Origin: Haliotis asinina
Taxonomy: Eukaryota; Mollusca; Gastropoda; Lepetellida; Haliotidae
Length of the DNA stretch: 64,000 nucleotides
Direction of reading: 5' to 3'
Assembly: GCF_037392515.1 (NCBI RefSeq)
Contig: NC_090281.1
Span: forward strand, 45,236,645-45,300,644
In this document: piece by piece, positions 36,652 through 46,220 of the stretch
Layout: each line of letters opens with the position of its first letter
Position numbering within the stretch: the stretch's first letter is position 1
Position numbers and translations under genes: made by a program
Notes under the pieces: model-generated
Database searches by the model: none
What the model was told of the DNA's origin: nothing
The model's input: only the letters and a program-made list of their open reading frames with translations

Positions 36652-38276
36652 GCAGTATGGGGAGATTTCAAAACTTTTGAATCAGATGTCTCTTATATGC
36701 ATCCATTACTGATTCATCGAGACAAAGAATGAATTAAACACATTTTTTCAACACTGACAGAAGAAACTGAAGTTATTTTCATATAGATAAAATACGTATA
36801 TTGTTGTGTTGCATGGCATCAGAAAATACGTGAAAGTTGAGTGTGACAAACAGTTACCAAATTATTAAAAACGTGCTGAAAACAGACTCCGAAACATTGA
36901 AATCTCGTGGACCAAAACTCAGCCTGATACTCGTTTGAAATGCATGACCATACCGTCCATTTTCAGTTTGATTCGTGGCAGACGTCAACATAAGTGGGAG
37001 CATAAGTCCAATCTCTGCAGTTTATATACATAACTTTATGGATCGGATACTTCAAGATAATACAACGTCAATATTTTCAAAGATTTTATAAAAATTAAAT
37101 CATATTTATTACAAAACGCGAAATGCACTTTTCCAAAGGACGAAATCAACAGAAATCGGTAATACTTATTTGATATTATAGGTTATGAAGGTACCAATAC
37201 ATTTTTGTAATATATTCAAATTTATGCCTCAAGAAAAAACACGAAAAAAAAATCTCATTCACGAATCGAAATCGCGTACTGGGGGGCGTATCTTGCAAAT
37301 TCAGTTACGGGAGTTGTGCTGCTGAAACATCGATGGCTTTCTATCTCGGTTTGGGAAAATCCTTATTTTCCTATGAATTCCTCAGGGGCATATGAAAGCT
37401 TTGAGTTGATTACCGCTATATACTCACACATTTGTTTAGGATTTCCTTATCGTAAAGGTTAGTCTTTTGTCGAAGTTTATTCAGCTAGTGTTAGTTTATC
37501 TCAGCGAGGATATGGGACACTGTTTACCAAGTATTCGCTTTATGTCAGTTTTAGAATTGAGGTATTGATAACACTATGAAAACTGCTGGGCCGAGCATCG
37601 GATTGAAAGGTAGCTGATGCATAGGTTCGTTTGAGCAGGCTACCATTGCTAAAACGCTTTCAATTTGCACAAGTTAACGAAACTGATCTTAGTAAGAATT
37701 TTAGTTCATGATTATTTTACTATGAAGAATTACAAAACGTGAATTAGTAAATAGGTATTGTATCGAGACATTATTGTAAAATTGCTCTTTTTGAAATTCA
37801 CGTCATGTAATTGTTTTTACAACGACACGTCAATATTATTGAATTCTAAATAGAAGCATTCGTTTGATGAAAACCTAAAGCAAATATGTAGTTAATAATG
37901 AAAGTATTCATCTGGTTTTACTTTTTATCAAACCGATTGAGGGTTTATTGTCAAAAGAATCACTTGCTATTTGTCATACTGGATATTTACGTAAGTATCT
38001 GTCCTGATTATAATGGGAGTCGTGAGTAACCTGTTAAGAACTTGGTATCTCCTCATCCGATGTTACCCCACGTGCGACATATTGATGATGTCAGCGATCA
38101 CGTGCCTAAAATCCTCTAATCATGGCGAGGTTGAAACAAGATATGACAGTGATTTTGTAGGAAGTGGTAACGTTTAATGCATGGTAGTGGAGAGACTGTG
38201 TTGATCCTGCGCCTCGAATGTGTTTGTGTGGGGCTGTTCTCACTTGGCAGCGTGGTGTAGTCATTCCACGACAACC

Positions 38277-39304
38277 ATTACCACTGCTGCTAATACTGTT
38301 GGCTTTACTACTGCGACAACTTCTGTTATGGCAGCCACTACTGCTGCTGCTACTTCTACTACTACTGATGCCAATGCTGCTTCTACTACTACTGCTGCTA
38401 TTTCTTCTACTACTAATACTACTACTACTGCTGCAACTGTTAATCCTACAATAATTACTACTACTGCTGCTGCTGCTGCTGCTACTACTACTACTACTGC
38501 TACTGCTACTGCTGCTGATGCTGCTTCTACTACTACTGCTGCTGCTATTTCTTCTTCTTCTACTACTACTGCTGCAACTGTTAATCCTACAATAATTACT
38601 ACTACTGCTGCTACTACTTCTACTACTACTACTACTACTGCTACTGCTGCTACTGCTACTACTGCTGATGCTTCTACTACTACCATTGCTATTTCTTCTA
38701 CTACTACTACTGCTGCAACTGTTAATCCTACAATAATTACTACTACTACTACTGCTACTTCTACTACTACTATTATTACTGCCGCTGCTACTGTTACTGT
38801 TACTTCTACTACTAGTAATGCTGCTACTACCGGATCAGTAACCACAACTACTGTTCTACAGACACTGCGCCCTTTACTACTCCTACTGCTACTGCTATAA
38901 CTACTCCTACAGCTACTGCTGTAACTACTACTGCTACTGCTACTGCTATAACTACTCCTACTGTAACTGTTATAACTACACCTACTGCTACTGCTATAAC
39001 TACACCTACTGCTACTGCTATAACTACTCCTACTGCTACTGCTATAACTACTACTACTACTACTACTGCTGCTGCTGCTACTACTACTACTCCTCCTCCT
39101 ACTCCTACTGCTATAACTACTCCTACTGCTACTGCTATAACTACTCCTACTGCTATAACTACTACTACTGCTATAACTGCTCCTACTGCTACTGCTGTAA
39201 CTACTCCTACTGCTACTGCTGTAACTACTACAGCTACTGCTATAACTACTCCTACTGCTACAACTACTCCTACTACTATAACTACTCCCACAGCTACTGC
39301 TATA

Positions 39305-39338
<34 letters not shown>

Positions 39339-39835
39339 TTGCTGCTATAACTACTCCTACTGCTATAACTACACCTGCTACTGCTACAACTACTACTGCT
39401 ACTGCTATAACTACTCCTACTGCCACAACTACTCCTACTGCTATAACTACTCCTACTGCTATAACTACTCCCACAGCTACTACTATAACTACTACTACTA
39501 CTACTACTACTACTGCTGCTGCTATAACTACTCTTACTGCTACTGCTATAACTACACCTGCTACTGCTATAACTACACCTGCTACTGCTATAACTACTAC
39601 AGCTACTGCTATAACTACTCCTACTGCTATAACTACTCCTACAGCTACTGCTATAACTACTACTACTACTACTACTACTGTTGCTGCTATAACTACTCCT
39701 ACTGCTATAACTACACCTGCTACTGCTACAACTACTACTGCTACTGCTATAACTACTCCTACTGCTATAACTACTCCTACTGCTACTGCTATAACTACTC
39801 CTACTGCTATAACTACTCCCACAGCTACTGCTATA

Positions 39836-39868
<33 letters not shown>

Positions 39869-40662
39869 GCTGCTGCTGCTATAACTACTCCTACTGCTAC
39901 TGCTATAACTACACCTGCTACTGCTATAACTACTACAGCTACTGCTATAACTACTCCTACTGCTATCACTACTCCTACAGCTACTGCTATAACCACTCCT
40001 ACTGCTACTGCTATAACTACACCTGCTACTGCTATAACTACTCCTACTGCTGTAACTACTCCTACTGCTATAACTACTCCTGCTATAACTACTCCTACAG
40101 CTACTGCTATAACTACTCCTACAGCTACTGCTATAACTACTCCTACAGCTACTGCTATAACTACTACTAGTGCTACTGCTATTACTACTGCTAGTGCAAC
40201 TATAATAGATGTGGCTAATAATGGCTATTGCAAATATGACGAGAATACATTTGAATAATTCTGTAGTTGCAACTACTACTACTTCTACTACTACCATTAC
40301 ATCTATAAAGACTACTGCAATTACAAGTGCCACTGCTAATTCTGCTACTAATATTACTGCTACTGTAACTACGTTTATGATACAGCTACTACTGCTGGTA
40401 CTACATCTACAATGGCTACTGGTATTACTAATACTACGGTTACTCCTGCTGCTGCTGCTACTACTACTACTCTTTTTGCTGCAGCGGGAAATACACCTAC
40501 AATTTCTACTGTTGTTACAAACACTGCGGCTTCTCCTGAAGCCACTACTACTGCTACTACTAGTACTACTGCTGCTGCTACTACTACTACTATGCCTGTT
40601 GCTGCTACTGCTACGTTAACAACTACAACCACTACTACTACTGCATCGTTGCTACTGCTATT
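38277..40662. repeat. 2.4-kb trinucleotide (ACT/GCT) array
   Basis: Nearly the whole stretch is built of act, gct and aca triplets. Inside it an 18-21 bp phrase, 'gctataactactcctactg', is itself repeated many times between about 38890 and 40160. A short non-triplet gap lies at 40200-40262. The - strand frames of 690 and 382 codons (Ser/Tyr/Arg or Ala/Val only) and the + strand Thr/Ala frame arise because no triplet of the repeat is a stop in those phases. No start context, domain or splice logic supports a gene. Confidence 0.9.
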
Positions 40663-41651
40663 GTATTATGGCTGTTACTACATAACCCTCCACCATTACA
40701 ACCATATGAGATACTACCACATCAACCACGGTCACATCAGCTGGTGTAGCAGTAAAATTGTATCTATGTGTGAACAACTACCCAGGTTTAATCACCAATA
40801 GCCACAGAGAACACCAGCAATCACGACCTTTCATCAACCACATTATTCCTTCACGTCAGACGGAGACTACGCCAGCTTTAACAGCCGAAGAGGTAGGCTC
40901 AGCATTCGGAAACGATCGACACGAAAACGCCCTCGCAGCACATCCGAATACTCCGTAATACTACCATCTCGCCCGGACCGTCGAAGACTCGCCGATCCAT
41001 ACTGCGATGGAAAGCCCAAACCATTTTTACCTCCCGACTGTCATCCTGGAAGATTTATCTCATTGATTTTCTCCCGACTCTAAGACTTCGGACAGGACTG
41101 TATGTAAACGCGCGACCTACACTCGCCGGATAATGTTGTTTACTTCGTTGAAGATGAAACCGACAACATGTTCGGCGGCCATTTTGAAATCGACAAGGTT
41201 TAATATCGTAAATTTTCTCCGTTGATAAAGTTGTAAGTTCAGCGTTAGCTTGGAATGAGCCTTGCTAAGGAACGTGACCTCTGCTCTTGGACGAATAGGA
41301 ATTAAGTGAATGTAAGGTGATCACCGAGGCTGTTAAACATAGAAAGTAAATCGATGGCAGGGTGGGTCCGACGGGACGTGAAGTAAGTGTAATATGATAA
41401 TTGATTGTTGCGAGAAGAATTTTTCTTCTGGCCGTACAGGGCAATATAATTATTGCCGTTCAGATTCACATAAAAAGTGGTTGCCTAGCAATTGCAGTGC
41501 AGATAACTTCTCACCAATGTTCCGACGTCATCACTACAGGACACGTAGATTCTAGTTCACATATTTGACTTGTCACGGAATCGAACCAGGATTTGACGAG
41601 CAGAAAGCACACTGTACCCCAAACCCTAACGGGAAGGATGGTCCGTAGAAC

Positions 41652-41735
41652 TTGCAGCTGAATCCGTGAAGATCCGGGTTAGAATTGGTCTTCAGTAGCC
41701 CGTGCTTGTCGTAAGAGGCGACTAACAGGATTGGG
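41652..41735 (+). mobile_element. Retroposon 5' fragment, family B
   Basis: 'ccgtgaagatccgggttaga', 'attggtcttcagtagcccgt' and 'gtcgtaagaggcgactaaca' are close to the 5' end of the family. The match stops abruptly at about 41735. Confidence 0.6.
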
Positions 41736-41982
41736 TGGTAAACGCTTTCTACGGCAAGCACCGGTTTGAGAAGACTAATTCCAACGTGGAACTTCTCGAG
41801 AGGGTATATCAGTTATAAACATCGCTTCACTATCGGTGCTAGTGGTAGGATTTTACAATGCTTTATCATAGGAACGGAGCCCAAAGCGAGGAACTGTTCG
41901 GTTCTGTGCCGCACAAACCCCACAGCAGGCGTACAAACTGTTTTCGTCTTGGTGATGTGATGACGCATGTTTAGGCAGTGAA

Positions 41983-42030
41983 ATTGCTTGAGTATTGCTT
42001 AAAGCGGCGTAAAACTGGACTCACTCACTC
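41983..42030 (+). mobile_element. Retroposon 3' tail fragment
   Basis: 'gcttgagtattgcttaaagc' followed by 'ggcgtaaaactggactcac' is the shared tail of families A and B. It may be the far end of the element truncated at 41735, with about 250 bp of other sequence between. Confidence 0.5.
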
Positions 42031-42439
42031 TCTAGTCTCTTAAACACTTCAAAAGGTTTAGGTTTAATACGACTTTAATGTTTAGTGTCTGACGACTTGT
42101 GGCCATGATCAGCGGCGACTTCAATGACATATTTTAAATGTAAATGTGCATTTTGTCATTAGAATTTTAAACAATGACTCGGCAGTGTTTCGGTTTTGGC
42201 TTATTGTCCATAAATGTACCGTTATTTTGTGAGAAGTGAACAGTGACATTATTTGCTAGAAAGGGTATTTCCCTTGTAGCGTCAGTCTTGTGTTAGATTG
42301 TTGCATCACTGATGCTCGCGTTTTTGCAGCAGCCGCCTTCCTCCATCTTGCCTGCTCTTTTCTCAACCTATTTGACCGCAGTGCCCCAGTTGTTAAAACG
42401 CTCGTTTCTTACACTCGATTCCTCTGAAGGGTACAACGT

Positions 42440-42508
42440 ATACTCCTCTTTTCAGTGTCCTCAGCCATGGTACTGCCAACGAGCGGCATAAAACCATTTC
42501 ACTCCTTC
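42440..42508 (+). mobile_element. Possible retroposon tail remnant
   Basis: 'actgccaacgagcggcataa' followed by 'aaccatttcactcc' resembles 'tgctaaaagcggcgtaaaaccatactcactc'. Diverged. Confidence 0.25.
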
Positions 42509-42997
42509 GAATTACGAAGCCTATCGTTGGCCAATATACATTTCTTCAGATTTTGAATAAATAATTGGAAAACTATTTAAAATACAATAAAATAAAAAAA
42601 AATGTTGATAAAACGCAAATAGAAAACAAGACACCCCTTCCCACAAACCTCCAGATGAAAACCAAAACAAAACTCCAAATGAAAGCAAATATAAAAACAG
42701 TAACAACACAACAAATGTAAAACAAACACATACAAGCAAAATAATTCAAAATAACCGAGCAACCGAACACACACTGTCGCATGAATTCTGTGTTTGAGTG
42801 TGCGCGTCGTGTGCTGGTTCTCATTCACAGTGTGTAACTGTAACCAAGGTTTGTGTATAGGGATTATATTTCTCATAGTAATCATAATAAAAGTCGCTCT
42901 TAGACGACATATTCAAATGAAACGACCGTGTCATTTAATCAGTGATACTCGGACAGGGATGACAGAAGATATACAGAGCTTCAGCATCAGGCTAACT

Positions 42998-43100
42998 ATT
43001 CTCGAAACGTTCGTAACCCTACGAACTTCTTAAGTCCATTCTCAACACATTGGCTGCGATCAAAGTTAAGAATTCTTAGGGCTACGAACGTTTCGAGAAT
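42998..43100. mobile_element. Foldback element with about 35-bp arms
   Basis: attctcgaaacgttcgta (42998-43015) is a perfect reverse complement of 43083-43100. The pairing continues inward, with a few mismatches, to the ttcttaa / ttaagaa pair around a loop of about 33 bp. It may be one copy of a palindromic MITE-like family. The ends lack an obvious target duplication. Confidence 0.5.
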
Positions 43101-43127
43101 AAGGGCCCAGGGATGGGATTGTTGTTA

Positions 43128-43191
43128 CTAGGACGGGTAACTTAGATACCCGGGATACTACGGGTGGGTACTGAGTTGGACCCGGGTATGC

Positions 43192-43249
<58 letters not shown>
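43128..43249. repeat. Degenerate 'acccgggta' repeats and (AG)n
   Basis: Three or four copies of a 'tacccgggta'-like word (43130-43190) run into 56 bp of pure AG (43193-43249). Confidence 0.75.
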
Positions 43250-43252
<3 letters not shown>

Positions 43253-43702
43253 GATGCAAGTATTCTGTAAGTTGTTTTAGAATGAACGAACGAATGACCC
43301 CCCTAAGACCAAAACTAAAATGCAGCAGGGTGGCTTTAATCTGGTGAAATACGCTCTTCTCATGTCAACAAATATCCCACTGCCACAGAGGTCGTGTGTT
43401 CATGCCTTTCTGTTATTCAATTTCAGTGGTGCTACTACCGGTGTTTATATTCAGGCAATTGATTGGTTTTTTTAATGGAAATAATGTAATTTTCGATACA
43501 AAAATATAGACCTGCAATATTGGGTCATACTGAGGCCATATTAACAGGTTTTAGAGTTTGATAAAATAATGCACTTGACATGCTGGGTTTTTTTATACCA
43601 TGGCACAGAAGGCAATATTTCGTATGTTTCTGGGCACCTTGTAAACAGTCAAGCCTGGACCAGACAAAGTTGTGATATTTGACTAAAGGCCCACACCGAA
43701 GG

Positions 43703-43886
43703 GAGTGAGTGAGTTAATTTAGTTCTATGCCAATATATCTCTCAATATATCAGCTTTATGGCGACGATCTGAAAATAATCGAGGCTGGACAAGCCAGTGA
43801 ACAACGGCATGAGCAACGATCTACGCAATTTCTCACACCGTAAGGGTGCGATAAATTGCACTCGAGGAGACTGACCACTCGATCCA
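43703..43886 (-). mobile_element. Retroposon, family B
   Basis: It opens with the reversed tail 'gagtgagtgagttaatttag' and continues with 'gctttatggcgacgatctg', 'gcatgagcaacgatctacgc' and 'gactgaccactcgatcc'. The section next to the 5' end is rearranged. Confidence 0.6.
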
Positions 43887-44289
43887 CATAGTGTCCCCTG
43901 CCCCAGACAAAATAGATCACTACAAACCTGTCTTAATCCTTAATTGGGAGTTGTGGTGAACCTGCAGCCTAGTCAATTTAGTCACCTGGTTCAACTGATG
44001 TAGTCTTGTTAGGGTCTGTTCTTTACGTTGAAACATTACATGGGTATTTAGTACAGATGCAGTAGCAAAATCGCAATAGCAATGATCTTCACTTATTGTC
44101 GGTCTTGCTATCAACCATTCGTTTTCTTACAGACCAGACACTTTACAGGTCGCTGTGTTCACTCGACCAGTGCAACAACTATCACCGCTAACATGAAAGT
44201 ATGTAGCATAATTTTTTTATGATAAAAAAAATGAACAATCTTAAAACTAATGTAATCTCATTTTGTCAAACTTCATTCGATGTACAGCG

Positions 44290-44320
<31 letters not shown>

Positions 44321-44689
44321 CCTCAAACAAATATTGCTCAGCCCACAGTTCCAGTTTGCAGTCAAATGCATATCACCGAAGCATAATTAAATATCTGCTA
44401 AATTCCCATAATCGACCTCATCAAATAAGGTCTTTTGTCTTATGCAAATTTATGATAAAATCGTTACATTTAATAGCTGAAACTGGTAATATTCTTCCTA
44501 ACCCAACATATGGCATACAAGCCCGACCCCTTTAACTGTTTTAGAGCCGTCTCGCTACTTCTTTTGTTGTTTAAGTCGTGTTTCTGTCGCAAAATTCCGA
44601 CCGCTGCTAATGTAAAAGAAGTCAATTCCTGACATAAAGGTTTATATCATTTACTTCTGGAAACAAAGGCAGCTTTTATGTCCGCAGAA
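43887..44689. other. Unique spacer upstream of the Lhx3/4 5' flank
   Basis: Only the (GAT)n run at 44290 stands out. Confidence 0.5.
44290..44320. repeat. (GAT)n microsatellite
   Basis: About ten gat triplets. Confidence 0.95.
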
Positions 44690-45546
44690 CATATAGTCGT
44701 GGATCGCTGCTCAAAATCTGTCCCAAATCTGTCCAAACTTATCCACAGCACGCGAGTACTTTATGAAACAGCTATTGGGAATGAAAGGTCGGTGAAGCGC
44801 GTCGGATAAAATGATAGCGATTTGAGCGGTTTGGTTTCGCATGAGTAGTTCTTCCCTGAACGGTTTGTTTACACTCAAATCCCGTACCTGGGAGGTTTAG
44901 AAGTGAAGGGATTCTGTCGCTGGATGTGTCCGTGATTGTTGACCATCAAACAGTCTCGCGATCAAGGGTAATTAAGGGACATTTGTATGCTGGTGCAACC
45001 ATGTTGACGCATCGAATACACCCAGGCGCATCACTCCTACTTTCTTTGATAGTTGCTGAAAATATTTGTGGAGCAAACACGCTATCAAATTTAGACAACT
45101 TCCGACAAAACTGTTCGTTGACAATGTACACAGACACTTCTGCGGTGTCGTCTGCTGGAAACCCGGGTAGTGTCGTCTGCACGAGAACACGACCGGCACT
45201 GACGTCTGCCGGGCACGTGCGCGGCTCGCGAATTGCGCGCAAGGAGGGGCCTCAGCTTGCATTGATATAGCTTTGACGGACTGGTGACATTAGCAGTTGA
45301 ATGTTTTCCCCGCAAGGAGGTGTGTTTAGGGGAAGCAAAGCTATTGTTAGCCGGAGAAGATCGATCGCAGGGTCATGAATATTAATTAATTGGGTCACGT
45401 GACACGCGAGAGCAAGATATCCCAACCGGTTGGATGAAGCGAGTATGACATAGGCTATTAAGAATTGAGTTAGCTTCCAAATACCAAAATTCTTGACTAC
45501 CGACCTCGAAAAGTCGACCATCGTGGAGAATTCAGTGTTCAGGGAA
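44690..45546 (+). promoter_or_regulatory. Probable 5' flank / promoter / 5' UTR of Lhx3/4
   Basis: This stretch before the first coding exon is visibly richer in G, C and CpG than its surroundings, especially 45120-45250 (cacgtgcgcggctcgcg). Open frames on both strands here reflect the scarcity of stops in such sequence and not coding. It contains a homeodomain-type run ATTAATTAATTG (45380-45391) followed at once by the palindromic E-box TCACGTGA (45395-45402). No convincing TATA box was found and the start site cannot be placed. Confidence 0.45.
45380..45402. promoter_or_regulatory. Homeodomain-type and E-box motif pair upstream of exon 1
   Basis: ATTAATTAATTG (45380-45391) and the palindrome TCACGTGA (45395-45402) lie 3 bp apart, about 150 bp before the ATG. 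LIM-homeodomain proteins of the Lhx3 type bind AT-rich TAATTA-like sites, so autoregulation is possible. CACGTG suits bHLH or bZIP factors. Motif match only. Confidence 0.3.
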
Positions 45547-45661
45547 ATGGCCCATTCGGATCTAAGTCCACAGCATACTCGAATTCATTCGTGCAGCCCA
45601 TCTTTGAGTCCTCCACCATCGACACTCGCGGATATGATCAGTCGAAACAAGTTTCTAGAAG
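45547..45661 (+). CDS. Lhx3/4: Putative first coding exon of the Lhx3/4 gene
   Basis: This frame opens at an ATG (45547-45549), with an in-frame TGA upstream at 45466-45468. It encodes 38 residues rich in Ser, Pro and His, then runs into a good donor (GAAG|GTAAAC, intron from 45662). One base of a codon is left over, so the exon ends in phase 1, exactly what the LIM exon at 63758 needs. Joined, the last residues (LADMISRNKFLE) lead directly into A-A-I-P-K-C of the LIM domain. From memory, vertebrate Lhx3b-type first exons also carry a short Leu/Arg-rich segment about as far ahead of I-P-x-C. The N-terminus has no zinc-binding or other catalytic motif. Several GTG/TTG codons lie upstream in frame but an ATG is the sensible start. 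The transcription start and any 5' untranslated exon are unknown. The link to the LIM exon rests on phase, orientation, spacing and sequence resemblance; no transcript was available. Confidence 0.72.
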
Positions 45662-45667
45662 GTAAAC
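45658..45667 (+). promoter_or_regulatory. 5' splice donor of putative exon 1
   Basis: GAAG|GTAAAC closely fits the donor consensus. The exon ends with one base of the next codon, matching the phase of the LIM exon acceptor. Confidence 0.7.
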
Positions 45668-45779
45668 TTTTAGTCTTTAGCTCATACATGTCACAAACAG
45701 TTATACACTATTATGAAAATTTGCATTACAGAACGAGAGCTAAATTAATTGATTCGGAGAGCGCAGTTCGTTTTTGGCT

Positions 45780-46220
45780 GTGTGCTAGCGTCGGGCTATT
45801 AGCTTGATTGTTCCGATGTAATTACTTTGGAGTGCAAACAGTCGAATAATATTTTGTATTAAAAGTTCATGAGCCAGGAAGATTTGATTTGCGCATTCCC
45901 CGACCTCATTTATTTTACTGATTTGATCTAGGGACCGAAATTCAATATTACGCTCGGCCATGTCGCAAATAACAGGATCGCCCCTCAGTCTAGTTCCATA
46001 AATTTGAAGATAACTTCGATTGTGTTTGATTATTTTGGTCGTTGCCAAATTAATAGGAGGACTTTAAGTATATGTAAGCAGACTAATAGTCACCGGGGAT
46101 GCTTGTTTCAATTCGAGGGATGCCCCATTTCCATCAGTCGTTATTTTGAGATAGGGGAGAACAGTTTGGACGGGGAGGACATTCCACATTCGGAGTACCT
46201 AACCTGGCGCAAACTTTAGT
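45780..46220. promoter_or_regulatory. Candidate conserved non-coding block just inside intron 1
   Basis: Starting 120 bp after the exon 1 donor, this is single-copy, without repeats, of mixed composition, with words such as 'catttattttactgatttga' and 'gtttgattattttggtcg'. Frames on both strands are short and unrelated to known domains. Proximal intronic enhancers are common in this gene class. Inference from position and texture. Confidence 0.25.

Larger units (their letters stand above)
32748..38276. other. AT-rich gene-free stretch
   Basis: Over 5 kb with stops in all frames except in the triplet arrays. No retroposon of families A or B was seen here. Confidence 0.55.
40663..42997. other. 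Unique spacer with retroposon pieces
   Basis: A GC-richer patch at 40880-41190 carries GGCGGCCATTTTG (41174-41186), a YY1-like site. Family B pieces lie at 41652 and 41983. Frames at 42521-42885 on the - strand are Phe/Leu/Cys-rich products of an AT-rich run. Confidence 0.45.

Noticed and set aside
38261-40333. 690-codon and 382-codon - strand frames and a 226-codon + strand frame
   Set aside because: They consist only of Ser/Tyr/Arg, Ala/Val or Thr/Ala because they follow a triplet array with no stop in those phases. There is no domain, start context or splice structure.
42521-42885. Hydrophobic - strand frames resembling membrane proteins
   Set aside because: Phe/Leu/Cys-rich translation of an A-rich + strand run, with three frames open together and no ATG context or homology.
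44926-45315. Frames of 74-114 codons on both strands before exon 1
   Set aside because: Mutually overlapping frames on both strands reflect few stops in a CpG-rich promoter region.
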